The notes under the pieces were generated by a model. That model saw only the letters and a program-made list of their open reading frames with translations, ran no database searches and had not been told where the DNA came from. This document shows positions 53,404 through 61,728 of a stretch of DNA of 64,000 nt, in pieces. Location: positions 1 to 64,000 of the forward strand of contig JAJPIX010000040.1 in the NCBI GenBank assembly GCA_021324545.1. Direction: 5' to 3'. Source of the stretch: Alphaproteobacteria bacterium. GTDB taxonomy: Bacteria > Pseudomonadota > Alphaproteobacteria > Micropepsales > Micropepsaceae. The number at the start of each line of letters is the position of its first letter. Position 1 is the first letter of the stretch. A program made the position numbers and the translations under genes.

Positions 53404-53513
53404 GGCAGATTCCCTTGCAATATCAACATCTTGATCGAACAGACACGACACCGCATCCGCCCGCCCACGATGTTATATGGGAAGGATGTTAAGGAAGGCC
53501 ACTCCCGCTCCGG

Positions 53514-54734
53514 TCAGGCGGCCCGGCGCGACTGCCCCTCCACGTTCCGGCTCAAATGGGCGGCCAGGCGCGGAGCAGCGAATTCTGCGCCATACATGAA
53601 ACGCAGAAGCGGACCGAAACTGTCCATCGCCGCCAGTCCCATGACATAGAGCCCGGGCACGGCCGTTTCGAAATTGTCCGTCACAAACGGCGGCCTTCCC
53701 GGTTCGGCGACGCGCGTCACAAGAGCGGCATCGAGAAATGGAATTCTGTGCATGTCGGCCTTGTATCCGGTCGCGGCGATCACATGATCGCAAACCAGCG
53801 CCTCTTCATCCCCCGACGGGCCTTCCAATGTGAGAACCGCGCGGCCATTTTTCGATTCGGCCCCGACGATCTTGCGGCCAAGCAGCGTCTGAATCTTGCC
53901 TTCGACCTTTTCGCGCATGAACCATCCGGCGGCCGGATGCATGTGGCTTGAAATGGCGCGCCGTTTCAACGCATCGGGCAGGCGATAGAACAGAAGCGGG
54001 GCCGCCGCGCAGAAATAGGACCGCCAGCCGCGGCCGATGCCGGACGCCGGGCGCTGGATCCTGTAGAGCAGCGTTTCGGCATCGGGGTCCGGAATGCTGT
54101 TGAAATCAAGCACGCGCGTGCGCGCCACGATGCGCGCCTTTGCACCGGAGGTCTGCAACAGCGAGGCGAGATCGATGGCTGACGCCCCACTGCCGATGAC
54201 GACGACATCCTTGCCCCTGAACTGTTCAACGTCGCGGTGCGCATAGCTGTGCGACAGCAGCTCGCCGGGCAGATTGCGCAGCTCGTCGGGAATATGGGCA
54301 AACCATGTAATGCCGACCGCCAGGACGACACGCGCGGCCTGCAGCTGTTCGCCGGTTTCAAGGGTCAATGCGAAACCCTCGCCGCTGCGCCTGAGCGCGG
54401 TGACCTGGACGTCCTCCAGATCGGGCACAAAACGCGCGCGAAACCAGTCGGCATAAGCGATGAAGCGGTCGAGCGGGATCGGCAAGCCTTCGTCCGCATA
54501 GGGAATGTTACGCGCGGCGCACCAGGCCTTCATGGTGGAATCACCGGCCGGCGCCGACAGATTGGACGCAAAGCCGTCGGACTTGAGCATCATGTCCCTG
54601 GGCATGTGGTTGCGCCAGGTGCCGAGCGGCTTGCCGAAAATGCGATGTTCGACGCCGCGGGCCCGCAGATGCGCGGCCAGCGACAAGCCATAAGGTCCTG
54701 CGCCAATGATGGCGACCGGGCAAATGTCGTTCAT
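53514..54734 (-). CDS. NAD(P)/FAD-dependent oxidoreductase (monooxygenase-like)
   Basis: A 406-residue flavoprotein. FAD-binding Rossmann motif IIGAGPYGLSLAAHL at the N-terminus, a second NADPH-binding motif VVVIGSGASAIDLASLL near residue 175, and CDHVIAATGYKADM near the C-terminus. The order fits the flavin-monooxygenase/lysine-N-hydroxylase type of family (DUF-type FAD-dependent oxidoreductase); no substrate can be assigned. It is divergent from the ATP-grasp gene, 147 bp apart, suggesting the two work on one compound. Confidence 0.85.
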   Translation of the reverse strand: MNDICPVAIIGAGPYGLSLAAHLRARGVEHRIFGKPLGTWRNHMPRDMMLKSDGFASNLSAPAGDSTMKAWCAARNIPYADEGLPIPLDRFIAYADWFRARFVPDLEDVQVTALRRSGEGFALTLETGEQLQAARVVLAVGITWFAHIPDELRNLPGELLSHSYAHRDVEQFRGKDVVVIGSGASAIDLASLLQTSGAKARIVARTRVLDFNSIPDPDAETLLYRIQRPASGIGRGWRSYFCAAAPLLFYRLPDALKRRAISSHMHPAAGWFMREKVEGKIQTLLGRKIVGAESKNGRAVLTLEGPSGDEEALVCDHVIAATGYKADMHRIPFLDAALVTRVAEPGRPPFVTDNFETAVPGLYVMGLAAMDSFGPLLRFMYGAEFAAPRLAAHLSRNVEGQSRRAA

Positions 54735-54881
54735 TTCAGTATCCTCGCGCGTTCCAAATCAGGACAGGGCGTCCCGGAACAGGCCGCATTTCCAGCAAAA
54801 CCGGCCGTCCGCGCGGGTCGGTTCCAGATCCATGCCAGGAACGGATCCTGCAAGCCGGTTCCGCGCGCGGGAGAATTGACG

Positions 54882-56114
54882 ATGACGGGACGGGTTTTGC
54901 TGTACGCCACGCAGGGCTGGCCGTCGGTGGCACGCTATGCGGCGGCGTTTGCGCAGGCCGGCTGTGCCGTGGGCGCCCTGTCGCCAAGGCGCGCGCCGGT
55001 TGCGGCCAGCCGCTATGTGGAATCCCTCCATGCCTACAACGCGCTCCTTCCGCATGCGTCGCTGGACATCGCCATTACGCGGTTCCGTCCCGACCTGATC
55101 GTGCCATGCGACGATCGCGCAACCGCCCATCTGCTTTCGCTTCATGCCAGGGCGCCGCGTCATTCGCCGGCCACGGCGCTGATCGAACGGTCGCTGGGTG
55201 CGCCTGCCAATTACGGGCGCATGATGGCGCGCAACACCTTCATGGCCGAGGCGATGTCCCTGGGCATTCGCGTGCCGAAAACCTTTCCCGTGACCGGCGA
55301 GCGCGATCTTGATTCGGCCCTGGCCGAGACCGGCTTTCCGGCCGTCCTGAAGGCCGACGGAACCTGGGGCGGCGACGGCGTAATCATCGCCCGCACGCGC
55401 GAAGAAGCCCGCGCGGCATTCCGCAAACTGGCGCATCCGGCTTCACGCCTGCGCAGCGTTGCGCGCGCCTTCAGACGCCGGGACGCGCATTTTCTGCTGA
55501 GCGCCTTCGCGCCAAAGCAGAGCGCCGTCAGCGTGCAGAATTTCGTGGCGGGAAAACCGGCCGCCAGCGCTTTCGCCGCGTGGAAGGGAAATGTTGCCGG
55601 CGCGGTGTACTATGACATGGTGAAAACGGACGGGCCGATGGGCCCGCCCAATGTGATCCGCCGCGTGGATTGCCCCGAGATTGCGGAAGTCACGCGAAAA
55701 GTGGCGGCGCATTTCGGGCTTTCGGGACTGCACGGCCTGGACTTCATTCGCGATGCCGAGGGCCATGTGCATCTGCTGGAAATCAATCCGCGCGCCACAC
55801 AGGGCGGAACATTGGGATTCGGACCGGGCCGCGATGCGCCCGCTGCGCTTGCCGGCTGCATCGCGCCGGATGCCAAAGCCCGCGCCGCCATCGAAAACGA
55901 TCTGGTGGCGATCTTCCCGCGGGAATGGCGGCACGATCCTTTGAGCCCGTGGCTCACACGCGCGCACCATGACGTGCCCTGGGACGACCCCGGCGTGCTT
56001 CAGGCCTCGCTCGGCATGAAGCCGCCTCGGCGCAAGGCCCGCCGCGGCCTTACGGCTTCGTCAGTTCGGCCACAAGCGCTGCCTGGCCATACACGTTCCG
56101 AAGCGCTTCCGTAA
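54882..56114 (+). CDS. ATP-grasp enzyme of unknown specificity
   Basis: A 410-residue ATP-grasp protein. An N-terminal preATP-grasp domain (VLLYATQGWPSVARYAAAFA; PDLIVPCDDRATAH) is followed by the ATP-grasp fold: FPAVLKADGTWGGDGVIIA (ATP-binding lysine and glycine loop) and HLLEINPRATQGG (metal-binding Glu and Asn). The family forms amide or ester bonds via acyl phosphates. No specific product is indicated. GGGAG lies eight bases before the ATG. The last 65 bp overlap the convergent S46 peptidase gene; the basic, disordered C-terminal tail comes from that overlap. Confidence 0.8.
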   Translation: MTGRVLLYATQGWPSVARYAAAFAQAGCAVGALSPRRAPVAASRYVESLHAYNALLPHASLDIAITRFRPDLIVPCDDRATAHLLSLHARAPRHSPATALIERSLGAPANYGRMMARNTFMAEAMSLGIRVPKTFPVTGERDLDSALAETGFPAVLKADGTWGGDGVIIARTREEARAAFRKLAHPASRLRSVARAFRRRDAHFLLSAFAPKQSAVSVQNFVAGKPAASAFAAWKGNVAGAVYYDMVKTDGPMGPPNVIRRVDCPEIAEVTRKVAAHFGLSGLHGLDFIRDAEGHVHLLEINPRATQGGTLGFGPGRDAPAALAGCIAPDAKARAAIENDLVAIFPREWRHDPLSPWLTRAHHDVPWDDPGVLQASLGMKPPRRKARRGLTASSVRPQALPGHTRSEALP

Positions 56115-58116
56115 TCGCCGCCGTGGATACGGCGACGGCACGGTTCTGCGTGTCATCGAAGCCGAAGGCGCCGCCCAGGCTGTGAATGTTGCCGTCGAAC
56201 ACCGCGCCGATCACCTGCCCCTTCGCATCGATCACCGGCGAACCGGAATTGCCGCCGATAATGTCGTTGTTGGTGGTGAAATCGAACACCGTGTCGGGAT
56301 TGACCTTGTTCTGCGCGTTCACCCATTTCGGCGCCAGCGCAAACGGATCCTGCCCGGTCGCCCGCGCCCAAAGGCCCTTGAAATAGGTGAAGGGCGGAAT
56401 GGGCGTGCCATTCTCGTTCCAGCCTTCGACCTTTCCGTAGGTCAGCCGCAGGGAAAAGGTCGCGTCCGGATAGATGCTGGTGCCATAGATCGCAAAGCGC
56501 GCCCGGGCAATTTTCTCTGACGCCCGGTCGGTCGGGCCCGTCACCCTCGTTTCGTATTCGGTACGGATGGCGCGACTGGCGGCATCGGTGGCCAGCACAA
56601 ACCGGATCATCGGATCGTCGGAGGCCTGAATGGCGGCCAAGCCCCCGTCCCACAACATCTTCCGGTATGCGGCATCCGAAAGCCGCGATTTCGAGAGGGC
56701 GGCCGAAAGTTCCTGCGGCGACTGCTTGCCGAGAAATGTCCGGGTGCCCGGCGCGTCCGCCGTCAGATGTTCACGCAGCTTGGTCAGCCAGAATTCCAGC
56801 ACGAGCTGCTCCAGCTCCGGATAGACCGGCCGGTTGTCGAGCACGCGCTTTTCCAGAAGCGGCAGGCGGCTGTCGGTATACTCGGGCAGCCGGTCGCTGT
56901 TGGGTTTGGTGCGTTCCTCGGCGGCACGAACCAGCGCCCGCGCATAGCCGAACAGGTCGGAAAGCATGCCTGCGCGCGCCTCTTCCATCACATAGGCCTG
57001 ATAGAGCGCCTTCCGGTCGGCCTGGACGCGCGCAATATCGGCCCACGGATCGCCGATTTCCGCCTTGAGCTTGCGGTCTTTCATCACGCGGGCGCGCAAG
57101 TCCGCATCGGCCTTGCGTTTGGCGGCAATCAGCGCGGGGGCGACGAGCGCCCCTTCCTCGCCGTTCAGCGCCTTGAAGCTGTTTTCCACGCCGAACAGGT
57201 CATCGTTGGAAATGCGGGCGTGTTCGGCGCTTTCCTCGCCGAACCGGATCAGGCGGCCGCGCAATTCGGAGAACAGGATCAGCGTATCGGGAAGCGAGAC
57301 ATCGCGCAGGGTTTCCAGCTGCTCCGCCGTGAGAAGGCGTTGCGTTGAGCCCGGATTGCCCGCCATGAACACGGGCTCGCCTGCGGCCGGCGGCTCAGTG
57401 CGCCATTTCAGGTGATTAGGCGTCGAGACCGGCTGGCCGTTCTCATAAAGCCGCACGAAGGAGCAATCGAGGTCGTAGCGCGGGAAATTGAAATTGTCGG
57501 GATCGCCGCCGAAGAACGCCGTCTGCTGTTCCGGCGCGAAGACAAGGCGCACATCGGAATACTTGCGATAGGTATAGAGCTTGTACTGACCGCCTTCATA
57601 AAGCGTGATCACCTGGCAGCGCTCGGTGGCTTCCCGGCCGCCGCAGGATTCCTTTTCGATCGCGGCGATTTCGCCATCGCGCGCCTTGACGAAATCCTGG
57701 CCCGTTTTGCCGGCGGCTGCTTTCGTCACCCGATCGGTGACATCGGAAATGCCGATGAGGATTTCCGCCTGCATGCCGGGACATAGTTTTTCATCCGAGA
57801 GCGCTTCCACGGCGAAACCCTGTTGCACGTAGTCCATCTTGTCGGTGGAGAGATTTTGCGCGCAGTCGCGCACGCAGTGATGATTTGTGAGCACGAGGCC
57901 CCTGTCGCTGACCACCGAGGCCGAACAGCCGGACGACAGCCGCACGGACGAAAGCTGCACGTTGTGAAGCCACGCCGCATCGATATCGACGCCGTATTCC
58001 GCCTTGACCTTGGCGGACGGAAAATTGTCGAAGGTCCACATGCCTTCGTCGGCATATGCCGCACCGGCAAGCGCGGCGCCTGCGGCCAGCACCGCGAGCA
58101 CAGAAACCGTCTTCAT
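56050..58116 (-). CDS. S46-family dipeptidyl peptidase
   Basis: A 688-residue periplasmic serine peptidase with signal peptide (SVLAVLAAGAALAGAAYA). Family S46 motifs: catalytic His in VLTNHHCVRDC, GGDPDNFNFPRYDLD, and catalytic Ser in DIIGGNSGSPVID. S46 enzymes (DPP7, DPP11) release dipeptides from peptide N-termini. The S1-pocket position 18 residues after the serine is glycine (FDGN), as in DPP7, whereas acidic-specific DPP11 has arginine, so a preference for aliphatic/aromatic P1 residues is inferred. Two cysteine pairs (CVRDCAQ and CGG...RCQV) may form disulfides. Confidence 0.93.
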   Translation of the reverse strand: MKTVSVLAVLAAGAALAGAAYADEGMWTFDNFPSAKVKAEYGVDIDAAWLHNVQLSSVRLSSGCSASVVSDRGLVLTNHHCVRDCAQNLSTDKMDYVQQGFAVEALSDEKLCPGMQAEILIGISDVTDRVTKAAAGKTGQDFVKARDGEIAAIEKESCGGREATERCQVITLYEGGQYKLYTYRKYSDVRLVFAPEQQTAFFGGDPDNFNFPRYDLDCSFVRLYENGQPVSTPNHLKWRTEPPAAGEPVFMAGNPGSTQRLLTAEQLETLRDVSLPDTLILFSELRGRLIRFGEESAEHARISNDDLFGVENSFKALNGEEGALVAPALIAAKRKADADLRARVMKDRKLKAEIGDPWADIARVQADRKALYQAYVMEEARAGMLSDLFGYARALVRAAEERTKPNSDRLPEYTDSRLPLLEKRVLDNRPVYPELEQLVLEFWLTKLREHLTADAPGTRTFLGKQSPQELSAALSKSRLSDAAYRKMLWDGGLAAIQASDDPMIRFVLATDAASRAIRTEYETRVTGPTDRASEKIARARFAIYGTSIYPDATFSLRLTYGKVEGWNENGTPIPPFTYFKGLWARATGQDPFALAPKWVNAQNKVNPDTVFDFTTNNDIIGGNSGSPVIDAKGQVIGAVFDGNIHSLGGAFGFDDTQNRAVAVSTAAITEALRNVYGQAALVAELTKP

Positions 58117-58216
58117 GGAATTCCCCCTGACGTGACAACGGGAGCACGCGCGGGCTCCGATCCGCCCCGAACCCGCGTTCTTACAGGCTGTCGCCGCGTT
58201 CTGGCAATGCGGCGGG

Positions 58217-58672
58217 CTATTTTCCGGCGTGGCTTACCGTATAGACAAAGTCGTATTCGCTGCCCTTTGCGTCACGCGCATGGATGGTCATCGATCCGCG
58301 CGCGCCTGCGTATTTGCCGGTTCCCCCGGTCACGGCGAGTGTGGAGTCGGAGGCATCATAGAACGGGCCTTCGACGGTGATCTGGCCGTCAGCCAGGAAC
58401 AGGGTCCAGAAACACTCGTAGGACTTTCCGACCGAAATGCGGAAACAGACGCCCTGATCGGTGCCGACCTTGTTCCGGTCGGCACTGTCGTACACCTCGT
58501 TCGCAAAGGTCAGAATGTCGCCGCGATTGTCGGCGCCGCTGCCGACATGTGCGGTCTCCTCGCCCTTTGGATGTTCGATGACATGAATCTGCTCGATCCC
58601 GGCGTTCGCCGCAAAGGTCGGTGTCTGCGCCGCATACAGCGCTGCGGCGGTCGAAAGAAGAATCTTCCACAT
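58217..58672 (-). CDS. Secreted allene-oxide-cyclase-barrel-like protein
   Basis: A 151-residue exported protein. Signal peptide about residues 1-22 (MWKILLSTAAALYAAQTPTFA). The mature part has the strand pattern DILTFANEVYD, CFRISVGKSYECFWTLFL, GQITVEGPFYD and the hallmark TGGTGKYAGARGSMTIHARD of the AOC-barrel-like/dirigent-like superfamily. Enzymatic activity has not been shown for bacterial members. It lies 11 bp after the permease stop's neighbour on the same strand, and is followed by the S46 gene. Confidence 0.7.
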   Translation of the reverse strand: MWKILLSTAAALYAAQTPTFAANAGIEQIHVIEHPKGEETAHVGSGADNRGDILTFANEVYDSADRNKVGTDQGVCFRISVGKSYECFWTLFLADGQITVEGPFYDASDSTLAVTGGTGKYAGARGSMTIHARDAKGSEYDFVYTVSHAGK

Positions 58673-58683
58673 GTGCTCCCCCT

Positions 58684-60174
58684 CTAGTCCGCGGCTGCCC
58701 GTTTCGGCGCAGCGGCGGCGTTGGCGTTCCAGGCATCGCCTGCAGGCGCGGCGCCGCGGTCATAGGGCCGGGCAATCGCCATGTAGAGAATGCCCGCGCC
58801 CACGATCGCAAGCCATGTGACGCTCATGGAATAGTTAATGTACCAGGGCTGGTCCGGCGTGCGCGGCCAAGCCATGTCGAGGATTGCCGCTATGCCATAG
58901 GCCAAGGCGATGACATTGACCGGCAGCCCGAAGGCGCCCAGCCGAAACCGGCCCGCGGGATTCCAGCCGCGGAGCCGCGCGCCAAGGGCACCCAGCACGA
59001 TCATCTGGAACGCCGCGTAAATTCCGATGATGGCCGAGGCGACGATCGTGGCGATGGCGTTGGCGAAGACAAGGCCAAGACAGACGATCACGCCCGCGAC
59101 AATTCCCGACACGACGAGGGCGCGCACCGGGACGTGGGTGTGCGGCGAGATGATCGAGAAGAAATCGCTCGCCACAATCATCCTGTCGCGCGCATAGGCG
59201 AAAACGAGCCGGCTCGTCGCCGCCTGCAGGCTGAGGATGCAAGACATGAAGGAGACAAGCACGACGGCAATCACAAGCCTGAACCCGACCGGACCGAACG
59301 CGGCGAGGAGAACAGCTTCAACGGGGTCGGCGATCCTGCCGGAAATGGCGCCGGGAATATCCGGCTGCGCCACGATAAGCGCCAGGCACACAAACGCCGC
59401 TGCGGCCATGCCGACATAGATCGTCATGCGCATCGCGCGCGGGATGGCGACGCCGGGATTGGGCGTTTCCTCCGCAACGTCGCCGCAGGCCTCGAACCCA
59501 TAACAGGTGAAAAGGCCGGTCACCGCCGCGGCGAGAAAAGCCGGCCAGTAGTTGCCGCCGCCAATGCCGAAACTCTGGAACACCACGCCGAAGGGTTGAT
59601 GCCGCTGGAACAGGAGGAGATAGGAGCCGACAACGATTGCGCCGATGATTTCGCAGATGAATCCGAACATGGCCACGCGCGCCAGAATCCGTGTGCCCGC
59701 GAGGTTGATGAGCGTCGAAATGACGACTAGCACAAGCGCGATCGCAGTGGTGAGGAGCGGCGTTGGCTGAAAACCGATCAGCGTGGCCACGAACGGGCCG
59801 GCGCCGACTGCAACCGCGGCAATCGTGGTGAAGAGCGCCCAGCCATAGATCCAGCCCGCCATCCATGCCCAGCGCTTGCCGACGAGCCGCCGCGCCCAGG
59901 GATAGAGCCCGCCGGAAATGGGAAACTGGGAGACCACCTCGCAGAAGATGAGGCAGACGAGAAACTGCCCGACGGCCGCGATGAAATAGGACCAGAACAT
60001 GGGCGGGCCGCCCGTGGTCATGCCCACCGTGAAGACCGAATAGACCCCCACGACCGGCGACAGATAGGTGAAGCCGAGGGCAAAATTCTCCCACAGGCTC
60101 ATCTTGCGGTCGAAGCGCGCGGTATAGCCGAGCGCTGCAAGCTGCGCGGCGTCGGCGTCTTTTTCCGTGTCCAT
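58684..60174 (-). CDS. APC-family amino acid/polyamine permease
   Basis: A 496-residue transporter with about 12 helices. APC-superfamily features: N-terminal SLWENFALGFTYLSPVVGVYS with the sodium/substrate-site GV segment, GLYPWARRLVGKRWAWMAGWIYGWAL after the first amphipathic pair, and FTCYGFEACGDVAEETPNPGVAIPRAMR. The closest pattern is the amino acid/choline/GABA permease group. ATG 60174 gives the standard short cytoplasmic N-terminus. It is divergent from the aldehyde dehydrogenase gene, so GABA, putrescine or spermidine uptake is a reasonable inference. Confidence 0.88.
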   Translation of the reverse strand: MDTEKDADAAQLAALGYTARFDRKMSLWENFALGFTYLSPVVGVYSVFTVGMTTGGPPMFWSYFIAAVGQFLVCLIFCEVVSQFPISGGLYPWARRLVGKRWAWMAGWIYGWALFTTIAAVAVGAGPFVATLIGFQPTPLLTTAIALVLVVISTLINLAGTRILARVAMFGFICEIIGAIVVGSYLLLFQRHQPFGVVFQSFGIGGGNYWPAFLAAAVTGLFTCYGFEACGDVAEETPNPGVAIPRAMRMTIYVGMAAAAFVCLALIVAQPDIPGAISGRIADPVEAVLLAAFGPVGFRLVIAVVLVSFMSCILSLQAATSRLVFAYARDRMIVASDFFSIISPHTHVPVRALVVSGIVAGVIVCLGLVFANAIATIVASAIIGIYAAFQMIVLGALGARLRGWNPAGRFRLGAFGLPVNVIALAYGIAAILDMAWPRTPDQPWYINYSMSVTWLAIVGAGILYMAIARPYDRGAAPAGDAWNANAAAAPKRAAAD

Positions 60175-60188
60175 TCCGGGCGGCCCCC

Positions 60189-60234
60189 CGAAAATGCTCG
60201 CGCATTTTCGCCCCACCCTCAAGAGGAGGGTGGG
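60189..60234. repeat. Two adjacent perfect hairpins in the permease/dehydrogenase gap
   Basis: CGAAAATGC-TCGC-GCATTTTCG (60189-60210) and CCCACCCTC-AAGAG-GAGGGTGGG (60212-60234) are perfect 9-bp stems side by side. The first ends 15 bp before the permease start codon on the minus strand. The second resembles dispersed GGGTGGG-type hairpins of this class. Confidence 0.65.
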
Positions 60235-60281
60235 AATCCGCGCCGGTGTTTGATTAGTCTTGCCTGCCTGCGGAGACACAC

Positions 60282-61709
60282 ATGGACACAATGCTTCTCA
60301 TCGGCGGCACATTCGAAAAAGGCCAGGGTCCGGCCGAACGCGTGCTGAACCCGAAGACCGGCGAACTGATCGTCGAGGTGCCGGAAGCCGGCGCCGCGCA
60401 GATAGACGGCGCGGTGGAAGCGGCTGCGAATGCCTTCGGCGCGTGGTCGCGAACCACGCCCTCCGAACGCAGCGCGATGCTTCTCCGGCTTGCCGACCTG
60501 ATCGAGCGCGAGGCGGAAGGTTTCGCCGATCTGGAAGCGCTGAATTGCGGCAAGCCGCGCCATCTGGTGCTGGCCGACGAGATTCCCGCCATCGTGGATT
60601 GCTTCCGGTTCTTCGCGGGCGCCGCGCGCACGATGACGGCGCCGGCAGCGGGCGAATACATGGCAGGCTACACCTCCATGATCCGGCGCGATCCGGTGGG
60701 CGTGATCGCCTCCATCGCGCCATGGAACTATCCGCTCATGATGGCGGCGTGGAAGCTTGCGCCCGCGCTGGCCGGCAGCAACACGGTGGTGCTCAAGCCT
60801 TCCGAGCAGACGCCGCTTACCACACTGAGGCTGGCACGCCTGCTTGCGGACGTTTTTCCCGAGGGCGTGGTGAACATCGTCACGGGCCGCGGCGAAACCG
60901 TTGGCAGCCGCCTCATCAACGACCCGCACGTCAACATGATTTCGCTCACCGGCGATGTGGGAACCGGCCGCAAGGTGCTGGCGGCGGCGCAGGCCACATT
61001 GAAGCGCACGCATCTTGAATTGGGCGGAAAGGCGCCGGTGATCGTGTTCGACGACGCCGACCTGGATGCCGTGGTGAGCGGGCTTCGCACTTTCGGTTTC
61101 TACAATGCCGGGCAGGATTGCACGGCGGCCTGCCGCGTTTATGCGGCGCCCAAAATCTACGACAACCTGGTGGCCGATCTTGCGTCCGCCGCCGCGTCGC
61201 TGCGCTTCAACCAGCGCGACGACTCGCAGAACGAAATCGGCCCGCTGATCTCCGCCAGACAGCGCGAACGCGTGGCAGGTTTCGTGGAGCGCGCAGGCAC
61301 CCTGCCCCACATTTCGATCGCCGCGGGCGGCAAGCCGGGCGCCGGCACCGGATTCTTCTTTCAGCCCACGGTCGTTGCCGGCGCACGGCAGGATGACGAG
61401 ATCGTGCGCAAGGAGGTGTTCGGACCGGTGGTTTCCGTCACGCGCTTTTCCGATGTCGAGCAGGCGGTGGCGTGGGCCAACGATTCCGACTATGGGCTGG
61501 CCTCGTCTGTCTGGACGAAGGACATTTCGCGCGCCATGGCGACGGCCGCGCGGCTTCGCTACGGCTGCACCTGGATCAACTGCCATTTCGTGCTGGTGAA
61601 CGAGATGCCGCACGGCGGCCTGAAACAGTCGGGCTACGGCAAGGACTTAAGCCTCTACGCGCTGGAGGATTACACCGTGGCGCGGCACATCATGATCAAC
61701 ACGCAATAG
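60282..61709 (+). CDS. patD: Gamma-aminobutyraldehyde dehydrogenase
   Basis: Oxidises 4-aminobutyraldehyde, the product of putrescine/spermidine breakdown, to GABA with NAD. The 475-residue aldehyde dehydrogenase has [13 protein letters not shown] (oxyanion Asn), [14 protein letters not shown] (general base Glu), the catalytic cysteine in [13 protein letters not shown], and the PatD/YdcW-type ending [18 protein letters not shown]. The cysteine-loop sequence and C-terminus point to PatD rather than betaine aldehyde dehydrogenase, though a broader aminoaldehyde range is possible. It is 19 bp upstream of the spermidine dehydrogenase gene. Confidence 0.85.
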   Translation: MDTMLLIGGTFEKGQGPAERVLNPKTGELIVEVPEAGAAQIDGAVEAAANAFGAWSRTTPSERSAMLLRLADLIEREAEGFADLEALNCGKPRHLVLADEIPAIVDCFRFFAGAARTMTAPAAGEYMAGYTSMIRRDPVGVIASIAPWNYPLMMAAWKLAPALAGSNTVVLKPSEQTPLTTLRLARLLADVFPEGVVNIVTGRGETVGSRLINDPHVNMISLTGDVGTGRKVLAAAQATLKRTHLELGGKAPVIVFDDADLDAVVSGLRTFGFYNAGQDCTAACRVYAAPKIYDNLVADLASAAASLRFNQRDDSQNEIGPLISARQRERVAGFVERAGTLPHISIAAGGKPGAGTGFFFQPTVVAGARQDDEIVRKEVFGPVVSVTRFSDVEQAVAWANDSDYGLASSVWTKDISRAMATAARLRYGCTWINCHFVLVNEMPHGGLKQSGYGKDLSLYALEDYTVARHIMINTQ

Positions 61710-61728
61710 GCGAAAGAAGGGGCCCGAG

